A stretch of 8,690 nucleotides of DNA from an uncultured Eggerthellaceae bacterium (GTDB taxonomy: Bacteria > Actinomycetota > Coriobacteriia > Coriobacteriales > Eggerthellaceae): assembly GCA_934630905.1 (NCBI GenBank), contig CAKTXN010000071.1, positions 1 through 8,690 of the forward strand, read 5' to 3'. A model generated the notes under the pieces. It did not search any database and was not told the DNA's origin. It saw only the letters and a program-made list of their open reading frames with translations. The stretch's first letter is position 1, and each line of letters starts with the position of its first letter. The translations under genes and the position numbers were made by a program. Shown piece after piece: positions 1-6,891 of this stretch.

Positions 1-122
1 GAGTTTTGCGTGCTCGGCGACGAAGCGAAAGACGAACAAGCAGGCAAAACGCAGGCCGATCCTGCAAGACCGAGCAACGCGGCGCCCAAAAAAGACCTTC
101 GGGACAACAGGCGTGACGTCAT
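1..122 (-). CDS. N-terminal fragment of a Tat-type lipoprotein, possibly ApbE-like
   Basis: The first 40 codons are visible; the rest lies beyond the left edge. The ATG at 122 has a good ribosome binding site (AAAAGGAGAAG, about 10 nt upstream). The peptide starts with a twin-arginine motif, S7-R-R-S-F-L-G13, matching the Tat consensus SRRxFLK. A hydrophobic stretch (14-28) and a lipobox LPAC with C29 as the likely lipidated cysteine follow, then a Ser-rich linker. It should therefore be a lipid-anchored protein exported folded, usually with a cofactor. The catalytic part is not visible, so the function is open. Its position downstream of three FMN_bind genes and a NapH-like gene suggests the FAD:protein FMN transferase ApbE, which is often a lipoprotein encoded beside its targets. 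That is inference from context only; another Tat-exported redox protein is equally possible. A promoter at 234-260 suggests separate transcription. Confidence 0.7.
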   Translation of the reverse strand, partial: MTSRLLSRRSFLGAALLGLAGSACVLPACSSFASSPSTQN

Positions 123-164
123 ATTTTGCTTCTCCTTTTCGCCGCAACTCGCCCAAAAACGTAA

Positions 165-176
165 CGAGCATGCTCG
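165..176. promoter_or_regulatory. 12-bp perfect palindrome in the leader of the left-edge gene
   Basis: CGAGCATGCTCG reads the same on both strands. It lies between the likely transcription start (about 227) and the ATG at 122, some 30 bp upstream of the ribosome binding site. It could be an operator or a small RNA hairpin. A single 12-bp palindrome can arise by chance, so confidence is low. Confidence 0.3.
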
Positions 177-233
177 CCAGCGGCAGCAGCTCATGTACCT
201 GCGCCCACTTCTTAAAAGTAAGCGTCAGTGAAC

Positions 234-260
234 ATTATACGAATCGCCAGCAAAAGTAAA
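234..260 (-). promoter_or_regulatory. Sigma-70-type promoter for the left-edge lipoprotein gene
   Basis: On the minus strand a perfect -10 box TATAAT occupies 239-234. A -35-like TTTACT (4 of 6 matches to TTGACA) occupies 260-255, with a short 15-bp spacer. The surrounding 235-300 region is AT-rich compared with the genes on either side. Transcription would start near 227 and leave a leader of about 105 nt before the ATG at 122. The gene may therefore be expressed apart from the four-gene cluster upstream. Confidence 0.5.
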
Positions 261-300
261 CCTTGGATAACAAAATATCGGTAAAAAATAACGCCCCGCG

Positions 301-323
301 CAAACAAAAAGCGCTACCAGCGC
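301..323 (-). terminator. Weak possible intrinsic terminator at the end of the polyferredoxin gene
   Basis: In the minus-strand transcript GCGC-tggta-GCGC (323-311) overlaps the TAG stop and is followed directly by TTTTTGTTTG. The stem has only 4 bp, so termination would be partial at best. The position, just before a separate promoter, supports it. Confidence 0.3.
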
Positions 324-1276
324 ACCGCACCGAATGCCCACAGCAACGCAAGCAACAGCGCCGCTCGCAGCACAACCCACAGCGGATGGTTCCCTTTGAG
401 GGGCCGGCACTTCTTTTCCGCTTTCTCCTTCTTGTCCATGCGCTCCGTTTCCCCTGCTCCCTTTTCCGGCAAATCGCCAACGCGGGGCAAAGAGGCAATC
501 GAAATATTGTCAATCGGGCATGCCGCAGCGCATCGTCCACAGGCAATGCATTCCCCCATTTCAAAACCACCGCGTTCTGGACGCATGTGAACCGGACAGG
601 CAGAACGACAGACCTCGCAACGCGAAGAACAGCGCTGCGGATTACGCTTGAGTTGGCTTATCGGCAGCACGGGCAGCAGGCTAAAAAGTGCGCCAAGTGG
701 ACAAAGGAATCGGCAAAAGAAGCGCTCGACCAGGGCCATTCCCACCGCTATTGCGGCAAGCACGGAAAATGCGGCGGCCGAGATGCCGTCAAGAGAGCCA
801 CCCGTAAAGCCGGCAAATGCGGTCCACGGACTCCAAGAAGAATCGTATGACCCCCGAAAACACAGGGCGAAAATAACACCCAGAACAACAACCTTCGCAA
901 ACCGCAGAACAGCAAGAAGGCTTGGGCGCGCTTTCGCCGTGGGAAAATGCTTGGCATACCAAGATCGAAGCGGCGTGAACAGCAGATACAGCGCATCGCC
1001 GAGCGTGCCGAATGCGCACGCGTACCCGCAAAAGAAACGGCCGAAGACCACCGTGAATGCGCATAAACCCGCCAAAAGAAGCAGAAACGACGTTGGCTCA
1101 ATGACCTTAAGACCGCCAATTTGCCCCGCAATATACTTCACGCCGTTGAACGCCGCGCTGAACGCCCCTGGCGCCGCAATGAAAAATATGATTTGAACAG
1201 ACCAGCGCACTCCTTTTTGAACAAGCTGGGAACGTTTACGCAGCTGTGCTTTTGTTGCTTTTTTACCGTCTTTCAT
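314..1276 (-). CDS. NapH-like membrane polyferredoxin with two [4Fe-4S] sites
   Basis: A 320-residue integral membrane iron-sulfur protein of the NapH/NosR-C-terminal type (Fer4_5 plus Fer4). About five hydrophobic helices are seen (roughly 26-48, 62-82, 119-140, 165-185, 298-316). Two CxxxC elements characteristic of this family follow helices: CGYAC (83-87, A where P is usual) and CRFLCP (188-193). Two ferredoxin-type clusters follow: C216-x3-C220-x2-C223-x3-C227-P and C243-x2-C246-x2-C249-x3-C253-P. After them come a charged linker and one last helix. The family passes electrons between quinol or cytoplasmic donors and periplasmic redox proteins; here the likely partners are the FMN_bind proteins just upstream. 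The start at 1276 lies 4 nt after the stop of the preceding gene, suggesting coupled translation, though its ribosome binding site is weak. ATGs at 1312 or 1369 would overlap that gene and add a hydrophilic extension. Confidence 0.88.
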   Translation of the reverse strand: MKDGKKATKAQLRKRSQLVQKGVRWSVQIIFFIAAPGAFSAAFNGVKYIAGQIGGLKVIEPTSFLLLLAGLCAFTVVFGRFFCGYACAFGTLGDALYLLFTPLRSWYAKHFPTAKARPSLLAVLRFAKVVVLGVIFALCFRGSYDSSWSPWTAFAGFTGGSLDGISAAAFSVLAAIAVGMALVERFFCRFLCPLGALFSLLPVLPISQLKRNPQRCSSRCEVCRSACPVHMRPERGGFEMGECIACGRCAAACPIDNISIASLPRVGDLPEKGAGETERMDKKEKAEKKCRPLKGNHPLWVVLRAALLLALLWAFGAVRW

Positions 1277-1280
1277 ATTA

Positions 1281-1790
1281 TTAGCCCAGCTCAATATCTC
1301 TTTCCGAATCATTCCCGCTATCTTCTTCCGATAAAGCAGTCGCTGATGCCGCCAAACCCGACTGCTCAAGCGCTCTTGTTGCGCCGTTCAAGATTCCCGA
1401 CGAAGAAAACGTTGCGCCACTTACTACATCGACCTGCGTTGTTTGCTCCTGCACAATAGTGTCAAGCAAAGGAAGCGCCATGTTCAGCCACGCCTGATCC
1501 TCGCCCGTGGCGCTGACCAACTCAACTTGAGTGATGAACCCGTTATCAATGGTCACCCGCACGCAAACAGGACCGCCGTAACCCTCTGCTTCGCCCTGAA
1601 ACACGCCATCGGTGGCGTAAGAGCCGCGCTGTGTGGCGCGCTGAGCTTCAAGGATTTCTGCTTGGACCTGCTCATCATGGGCGTTCGCAACTTGTGCCCA
1701 TGACGTAAACGAAAACAATGCAGCAAGCGCAACCGCCAGACCAAAGCAACGCAGCAAAAAGCCTTCATATTTTGCGAAGACGCGAATCAC
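1281..1790 (-). CDS. Membrane-anchored single FMN-binding domain protein
   Basis: A 169-residue protein with an N-terminal hydrophobic segment (about 11-32; signal peptide or anchor) and one FMN_bind domain (about 58-142). The flavinylation motif is fully canonical, D121-V-V-S-G-A-T127, followed by FSS, so T127 is the predicted acceptor of FMN through a phosphoester bond made by ApbE. The domain start also fits the family: TDGVFQGEAEGYGG followed by a V-x-V-x-I-D-x-G-x-I strand pattern. A short acidic tail (155-167) follows. The start codon is GTG at 1790 and overlaps the TGA of the upstream gene (GTGA), with no strong ribosome binding site of its own, so translation is probably coupled. It sits immediately before the polyferredoxin gene, like the RnfG/NqrC-type subunits that accept electrons on the outer face. 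The extracytosolic location is inferred from the N-terminus. Confidence 0.88.
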   Translation of the reverse strand: MIRVFAKYEGFLLRCFGLAVALAALFSFTSWAQVANAHDEQVQAEILEAQRATQRGSYATDGVFQGEAEGYGGPVCVRVTIDNGFITQVELVSATGEDQAWLNMALPLLDTIVQEQTTQVDVVSGATFSSSGILNGATRALEQSGLAASATALSEEDSGNDSERDIELG

Positions 1791-3181
1791 GAGCGATCAC
1801 CCAACGCTTCGTTGTCTTTCTTTTCCGGTTCGACCGCTTCTTGCTGACCCGGAACTTTGTCCGCTTCCGACTTTATGGGATTGTCGTCTTTGTCTACGAG
1901 TTCCAGCTTCTTTTCCAGCTCGACCGCCTCTTGCTGATTGGGCGCATCGCCTGCTTCCGGTTTTACGGGCTTCCCATCCTTGTCTACGAGTTCCGGTTTC
2001 TTTTCCGGCTCGACTGCTTCTTGCTGATCAGAAGGGGATTTATCGGCCTCTGGCTTTATAGGGTTGCCGTCCTTGTCAATCAGCCCCGCGCGATACGCCT
2101 CTGCGAACGCAAGGCGCGCCTTATCAAGAGCGGCGTTATAACCTTTCGCAACCGCCGCCGATGAATACGTAGCACCACTTACCACATCATAGGACTCTAC
2201 GCGCTGATAATGGGCCGCTTCGATCTGGTCAGCAACGCCCGTATAGGTAACGTGCTCGCTGCGAATAGTTCTTCCCCATGCCGCCCAATCAAGATACGTA
2301 TCGTTTTTTGTGTCGTATTCACCTAGTTCAGCTGCGTCTTTTTCGCCTGACCCTGTTCCACAAACATCAACAATTTCCGCAACCGCGCCCTGTTCAACCC
2401 GAATGGTTACCGCAAGGTAATACGGCCGGTACGCATCAGGGTTCTTTTCGTCGGCACAATACGTATACGAGGTATACACGCCGTCCAAAAGCCCTTCGAC
2501 CTCAAGGTCGGTCGATCCCCCGGGCGCCACAGGCGCACTGGGAACGCTCGGCTTAACGGACGCCGCAGGAGTATCGGGGTCATCTGGCGCGGAAGAATCT
2601 TCGCCTGTCATGCTGTCTTGGTTAGCGGCCGCCTGGGCAAGACACCTGTTGATTGCCTGCAAAATTCCCTTGCTAGAAAACGTTGCTCCGCTCACCGCAT
2701 CAACCGACGTGCTCTGGGCAGCCAAAACGGACGACACCACCCCAACAGCGCGATTAAAGTAATCGGCATCTTCATTTTGCGAGAGAATATCGATTGCAAC
2801 GATTTCCCCTTGCAAAATGGTCACTTGAACCTCAATGTCACTCTTATAGCCGTACGCAGTTGCGGTATACACGCCATCTACCAGGCCGTTTGCTGGCATC
2901 TCGAATGATTCTTGATCAAGCGAGCCATCGTATTCGCGGCCTGTTTCGCGCACGCTTGTCTCGTTCGGATCAATGATTTCAAGCGCCTGCGCCTGAGCGG
3001 GAGAAGAAATCTCATAGACCGACGAATCGAAAACAAGCGGCTCGTATCCCGCAACAGACGCCCCAACCGCAACGGCCACGGCGAACCCTGGAACCAAAAA
3101 GACAAGCTGCGCAAGGCGCGCACGCTTTGGCGACACGCTTGCCTGCAAAGACGACGACTCCGATGGTGTTGTTGACTTCAT
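1787..3181 (-). CDS. Membrane-anchored protein with two FMN-binding domains and a C-terminal repeat tail
   Basis: A 464-residue exported protein. ATG at 3181 has a strong ribosome binding site (AAAAGGAG, 5 nt spacing). A hydrophobic segment at 25-45 after a basic PKRAR stretch acts as anchor or signal. FMN_bind domain 1 spans about 98-185 with D161-A-V-S-G-A-T167; domain 2 spans about 230-355 with D332-V-V-S-G-A-T338. Both motifs are canonical for ApbE flavinylation, so two covalent FMN groups are predicted. The domains are joined by a Pro/Ser/Asp-rich linker (192-225). Domain 2 carries an insertion (about 277-315, YDTKNDTYLDWAAWGR) seen in longer FMN_bind family members. The tail (367-457) is three tandem copies of about 30 residues rich in Lys, Glu and Pro. 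No LPXTG sorting signal is present. It is separated from the giant gene upstream by 81 nt containing a strong hairpin. Confidence 0.9.
   Translation of the reverse strand: MKSTTPSESSSLQASVSPKRARLAQLVFLVPGFAVAVAVGASVAGYEPLVFDSSVYEISSPAQAQALEIIDPNETSVRETGREYDGSLDQESFEMPANGLVDGVYTATAYGYKSDIEVQVTILQGEIVAIDILSQNEDADYFNRAVGVVSSVLAAQSTSVDAVSGATFSSKGILQAINRCLAQAAANQDSMTGEDSSAPDDPDTPAASVKPSVPSAPVAPGGSTDLEVEGLLDGVYTSYTYCADEKNPDAYRPYYLAVTIRVEQGAVAEIVDVCGTGSGEKDAAELGEYDTKNDTYLDWAAWGRTIRSEHVTYTGVADQIEAAHYQRVESYDVVSGATYSSAAVAKGYNAALDKARLAFAEAYRAGLIDKDGNPIKPEADKSPSDQQEAVEPEKKPELVDKDGKPVKPEAGDAPNQQEAVELEKKLELVDKDDNPIKSEADKVPGQQEAVEPEKKDNEALGDRS
1811..2083 (-). repeat. Three tandem about 90-bp repeats coding a charged tail
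   Basis: Three in-frame units at 2083-1991 (31 codons), 1990-1901 and 1900-1811 (30 codons each). Each begins L-(I/V)-D-K-D-x-(N/K)-P-(I/V)-K, passes through EA and QQEAVE, and ends in EKK. The first unit has one extra codon. The copies differ at several residues, so the array is not very recent. The composition suggests an extended, charged, disordered stalk, possibly associated with the cell wall. Confidence 0.9.
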
Positions 3182-3200
3182 GATTGCTCCTTTTCACGCC

Positions 3201-3231
3201 GATTCGGGCCCCAAAAAACGAGGCCCGAATC
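3201..3231 (-). other. Intercistronic 10-bp perfect stem-loop
   Basis: GATTCGGGCC (3201-3210) and GGCCCGAATC (3222-3231) are exact reverse complements around an 11-nt loop containing a run of six A/T. In the transcript the stem ends 6 nt before the ribosome binding site (3194-3187) of the two-domain FMN_bind gene. No U-run follows the stem, so it is not a classical terminator. It more likely stabilises the upstream message, marks a processing point, or limits read-through so that downstream genes are made at a different level. Confidence 0.8.
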
Positions 3232-3262
3232 TTGAAAAGCACTGCTAAAAGATGTTAGGGGT

Positions 3263-6200
3263 TTATTCCCACGCTTTGAAAAGCGCGTAATGCTGGATTG
3301 CAAATGCGTCAGCAGCGTCAATGGCATCATCGCCGTTGACGTTAGCGGTGTATTCAACAGTGGCCTTCGACCAGCCTTCGCCAACCGACAAAAGCGGCGC
3401 GTAATCAGGCTCGATTACCTTTGTTGCAAGGTCGTAGGCAATCTGAGCGTCCACAATATTAATCGCACCGTTATTGTTCACGTCGCCCTTTACGGCTTGT
3501 GCGGAAATCACGCTCACCTCGGCCGCAACACCAGCAACAATGGCATGATCGCACGTGCTTCCTTCTACACTTGCAACGTTATCGGCAGAAGAATCCAGGG
3601 CGATAGTCGTGGCGCCCGCACCAATGACTTCGAACTGCGCTTGAGCGACAACGCCACCTTCGGTAAAGTCAGCATCGTTTCCGAAGAAGCTAAACATTCC
3701 TGCATCGGTCCATTTGAAATTGTCTTTTTCGGAAAGCTGAGAATTCTCAGTGCTAAAGCCCGTCAGGCGGACAACTTTATCATCAAACGAAAGCGTGCCC
3801 TGAGCCGTGGTAATCTTGTCACCCTTCATGGAAATTGCCACGTTAAACGTGTCGCCCACCTTGAGATTTGTTGCCGTAGTAGCCAAATCAAGCGTCAGGG
3901 TTGCTTCGGCCTGCTGCGTAAAGCTTGCTGTCATGGGTGCGTAGTTCGTGCTGTTCACCGTTACGTTATACGTGGTCCCTGCAACCATAGACTCCGAAAG
4001 CTTGACAACACCGTTGGATATTGCAGCATTTTGGGCAAGATAGTACGTCTTAGCACCGCGACCCGACCCAACGGTATAAGAAACCGTTGCCGTTGCGCCC
4101 GCCATGTCTTCAGGCATGCCCGAAAGCTTAACCGCTGCACCATCGTACGTGCTTCTCACCGAAAGCGGCTGTTCAGCCGTGGGAAGAACGTTCACGCTGG
4201 TAGAAAGGGGTTGGTAGCCATCGGCGTAAACCGTAATCGTGTACGTTCCCGCCTTGATTTGCGATGCGCCTTCGTTGTAGAACGGAGCAAAACGCGTCAC
4301 ATTCGCCTTATTCGAGCCAACAGATTCGCCGTTATTCACTGCGATTTCAATCTTGTTGTAATGGAATCCCGCCGTTGAGTTCTCGCCGTAATAATCAATC
4401 CACGGCAGCGTGCCTACCGTAGTTGTTCCGTCGCTGATGGTGATGGCGGTAATCGCATTCAGATATTCGTTCCAAACGTAACCTTCAACGGCGTCATCAG
4501 GCACAACAACAAATTCACCCGTACCATATTTGTTGCTATAAGCAAAACTGGAAGAAGAAACAGTCGGAGAAACCGTGGCTTCCTTTGTGGTTTTGTTCAC
4601 GCCGGTAAGCGTTACCGTGCCGTTTTCGTCGGTCGCGCGCTGCACGTTAGCTGGAATGTCTTTTGCGTGGCGGCTGGTGAAGTTCGTTGCCGAAGAGACC
4701 GCATCGTAGCCCGTGGACGTGTCCACGCCGAGTTCGGCATAATTAGCGACCCACGTGGTAAAGCCTGCATGTACCAGGTTCTTTATTGCTTCGTTCAAAT
4801 GGGAGGTCGCTTCGTCAACGGCTTCCTGGGTGGTCTTGGTGGGACCCTGCTGAGCAAGGGCAAGCTGCTCTTTCGCCTCGCCCAGCTCAACGGAAAGCGA
4901 TGCCCACGATGCAGCGGTGTAGTCGGCTTCGGTCAAGGCTTCCGCGGCGGATATTGCCTGCTCAAGAGCTTCCGTGCTGCTTACCACATGCGCATTGTTG
5001 ATGTCGCTTTCATCGACGTCTAGCGTCAAAACAGTATCTTCGTAGCCCAAAGCGCAAATGGTCACTTTCCATTTACCGGTGCCGTTGGTACCTTCGGGAA
5101 GCGTGCAGCGCGCCGATTCCGTAAGACCCAGCTGAATGCCGTTGGACTTGTGCATCCAGTTATCTGCGGCAAACTTTGTTCCGTACGTTGCCAGCACCGT
5201 ATCGCCCGAGCCGTAGTATTCCCAGAAAACAGCCTGCATATTGGCACCCAGGTCGCCGTAATTGGACTTTAGGTCAACACGAAGGAAGTCACCGTACGAT
5301 CCAGCAAGCGCCGCACCAGTCTTCGCGTTTTTCGTTGTTACGCCCAACGTGGAAGCGTCCGCCACCTTAAGCGCTGAATCTTTAACGCCCGAAGTGGTGC
5401 CCGTCTGTCGCTTCCCAAACGAAAAATCGCCAGTTTCTTCATTCTTCGTGGCTACTTTCAGACCATTTGTATTCGCATCAACGTTTGCAATAACGTTATA
5501 GCTGTTCAACTGCTGTTCGGTGTAACCTCCCGCAAGTGTTCCGCCGTTTTCCACCACAGTGTATTTTGCTTTGAAAGCATCCAAATCAGCGCTTTTCACC
5601 GCAACAGGAACGTATTTGAAACCCGTGACCTCATAATGATCCATGACATCGGTCGTATCGCCTGCGGTAATGTTGCCGCGGCTAAACGTAATGGTCGATC
5701 CATCTTCCAGAACGGCTTCTGAACCGCTATTCCACGAACTCACGTTATAAGTTGCACCGCTCGTGCCGTAAATAATGGCCGTGTTTTGGTAGCTACCGCG
5801 ATGAAGGCCGTGATTCGTTGTGGCGCGGGAAACAACATCGAACGCGCCCGTATCCGCTTCATTATGCGTATCCACCTGAGTGCCGGCAGCATTGGACCCC
5901 GCCGCCTGCACGCCTTCTGAAGCATAATACTCGCTATAAGGCACCGCAGCATACAGGTACACGTATCCGTCGGATGCTTCGGCAGTTGCCTTCGTCAACG
6001 CATCGGCCACTGCCTCTACAAGCGCAGCGCTAGAGTAGGTAGCTCCGGAAACAGCCTGAACCCCCTCAGCGGATTGCGCTTGCACAATCTGCTCCGCAAC
6101 GCCCGTTGCCTTGCGCGTTCCAAGCTCGGCGTTTTCGAGGTACGTTTCGTTATCGGCACTATCGGCTGCGGCGTTCTTGTAGGAATCATCCGTAAGCGCC

Positions 6201-6634
6201 ACTGCGCTTATTTTCCCATTCTCATCAATGGTGACATTTACGGAAATCTGGTACGTTGTCCAGTCGTCGGTACCCTTGTTGGTCACGGTCGCATTTCCCA
6301 CATACACACCTGGTGTGTATGTATTCCCTGCTTCAAGAGCAGAAAGAGTGGCAGGTGACAGCGCAAATTGGGTATAATCTCCCCCAGAGGACGTTGCGTT
6401 CTCTACTACGGAAGAACTGGTCGAATCGATGTTGGTAGCACTGGTGTCGGCCGGTTCTTCTTTTTGCGTCTCCGTCCATGACGTCAACGCGCTTGATGCA
6501 CTTCCATCTTGGGAAACCTCGTTTGCCAGAGCCGTTGCCGGACTAAACGACAGAACAATGGATCCCGTCAAAAAAACCCGAAACGCTTTGTTGGTCAAAG
6601 CTCCCAGATTTTTTCGAAATGGGGCATTTCTCAT
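3263..6634 (-). CDS. Giant secreted FMN_bind/Tp47-like/FIVAR/cohesin-like/dockerin protein
   Basis: A 1123-residue secreted protein. ATG at 6634 has AAAGGAG just upstream. The signal peptide (1-38) has a basic start, a hydrophobic core and ends ATALA|NE. Modules: Ser/Thr/Glu-rich linker (40-90); FMN_bind (about 104-213) with Q193-A-V-S-G-A-T199; a Tp47-like module (about 223-540) with YSEYYASEGV, FDVVSRATTNHG (265-276), YVPVAV and ATYGTKFAADNW, resembling the Treponema 47-kDa lipoprotein as I remember it; a FIVAR-like helical segment (about 553-620, YTAASWASL); a second, diverged Tp47-like region (about 625-820) with D644-A-V-S-S-A-T650; a beta domain (821-907) like the last Tp47 domain; a cohesin-like domain (about 910-1043); and a dockerin (1048-1115) with two calcium-loop repeats, DVNNNGAINIVD and NVNGDDAIDAAD. 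No LPXTG, lipobox or C-terminal helix is seen, so attachment may go through the dockerin. It leads the redox cluster. The role could be extracellular electron transfer, ligand binding or scaffolding; the Tp47 and cohesin calls are from pattern recognition. Confidence 0.85.
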   Translation of the reverse strand: MRNAPFRKNLGALTNKAFRVFLTGSIVLSFSPATALANEVSQDGSASSALTSWTETQKEEPADTSATNIDSTSSSVVENATSSGGDYTQFALSPATLSALEAGNTYTPGVYVGNATVTNKGTDDWTTYQISVNVTIDENGKISAVALTDDSYKNAAADSADNETYLENAELGTRKATGVAEQIVQAQSAEGVQAVSGATYSSAALVEAVADALTKATAEASDGYVYLYAAVPYSEYYASEGVQAAGSNAAGTQVDTHNEADTGAFDVVSRATTNHGLHRGSYQNTAIIYGTSGATYNVSSWNSGSEAVLEDGSTITFSRGNITAGDTTDVMDHYEVTGFKYVPVAVKSADLDAFKAKYTVVENGGTLAGGYTEQQLNSYNVIANVDANTNGLKVATKNEETGDFSFGKRQTGTTSGVKDSALKVADASTLGVTTKNAKTGAALAGSYGDFLRVDLKSNYGDLGANMQAVFWEYYGSGDTVLATYGTKFAADNWMHKSNGIQLGLTESARCTLPEGTNGTGKWKVTICALGYEDTVLTLDVDESDINNAHVVSSTEALEQAISAAEALTEADYTAASWASLSVELGEAKEQLALAQQGPTKTTQEAVDEATSHLNEAIKNLVHAGFTTWVANYAELGVDTSTGYDAVSSATNFTSRHAKDIPANVQRATDENGTVTLTGVNKTTKEATVSPTVSSSSFAYSNKYGTGEFVVVPDDAVEGYVWNEYLNAITAITISDGTTTVGTLPWIDYYGENSTAGFHYNKIEIAVNNGESVGSNKANVTRFAPFYNEGASQIKAGTYTITVYADGYQPLSTSVNVLPTAEQPLSVRSTYDGAAVKLSGMPEDMAGATATVSYTVGSGRGAKTYYLAQNAAISNGVVKLSESMVAGTTYNVTVNSTNYAPMTASFTQQAEATLTLDLATTATNLKVGDTFNVAISMKGDKITTAQGTLSFDDKVVRLTGFSTENSQLSEKDNFKWTDAGMFSFFGNDADFTEGGVVAQAQFEVIGAGATTIALDSSADNVASVEGSTCDHAIVAGVAAEVSVISAQAVKGDVNNNGAINIVDAQIAYDLATKVIEPDYAPLLSVGEGWSKATVEYTANVNGDDAIDAADAFAIQHYALFKAWE

Positions 6635-6709
6635 AGCTCTCCTTTCTGTTTCAGGTAAATTGCCTGTTCACAATATGATGGCTTGTTAGGCTGCGATTTT
6701 CTTGCATTG

Positions 6710-6726
6710 CATTTGCGTTGCAAATG
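6710..6726. promoter_or_regulatory. 17-bp dyad upstream of the giant gene
   Basis: CATTTGC-GTT-GCAAATG is a perfect inverted repeat with 7-bp arms and a 3-bp centre, 76-92 bp upstream of the ATG at 6634. It is a plausible repressor or activator site. No convincing -35/-10 pair was found next to it. Confidence 0.45.
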
Positions 6727-6830
6727 GCGGAAACAGTCGCGCAAGGCAATCATGAATACATTGAGTACCTTATTTGTCCTAAGCGCCAACTACTTCGCAT
6801 AACCGGCACCCGCCCAGCTACCTCGCACTT

Positions 6831-6891
6831 CAAGGCGAGCCACCAGCCATCCGAGCACTTCACCCAATGGGCAACCCATCCAGCCGCCTTG
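6831..6891 (-). other. Candidate folded leader segment of the giant gene
   Basis: CAAGGCG (6831-6837) pairs perfectly with CGCCTTG (6885-6891), enclosing a hairpin ATGGG-caa-CCCAT (6867-6879). If transcription starts near the half-site array at 6909-6957, this lies at the 5' end of a leader of about 270 nt. It does not match any riboswitch consensus I know (FMN/RFN included). The 6640-6905 stretch holds no convincing gene. Confidence 0.35.

Noticed and set aside
263..850. Plus-strand open frame of 195 codons
   Set aside because: It lies wholly antisense to the polyferredoxin gene, whose Cys motifs and helices are unmistakable; the frame is basic and has no recognisable domain.
1281..1369. 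Longer polyferredoxin start at 1369
   Set aside because: It would overlap the preceding gene by 89 nt; the ATG at 1276, just after that gene's stop, gives a usual NapH-like N-terminus.
3290..4378. Plus-strand open frame of 362 codons
   Set aside because: It is antisense to the cohesin and Tp47-like part of the giant protein; its Arg/His/Cys-rich composition is typical of a shadow frame.
6831..6891. FMN riboswitch upstream of the flavin cluster
   Set aside because: The region can fold, but the conserved RFN element sequence blocks are not present; FMN control is therefore not claimed.
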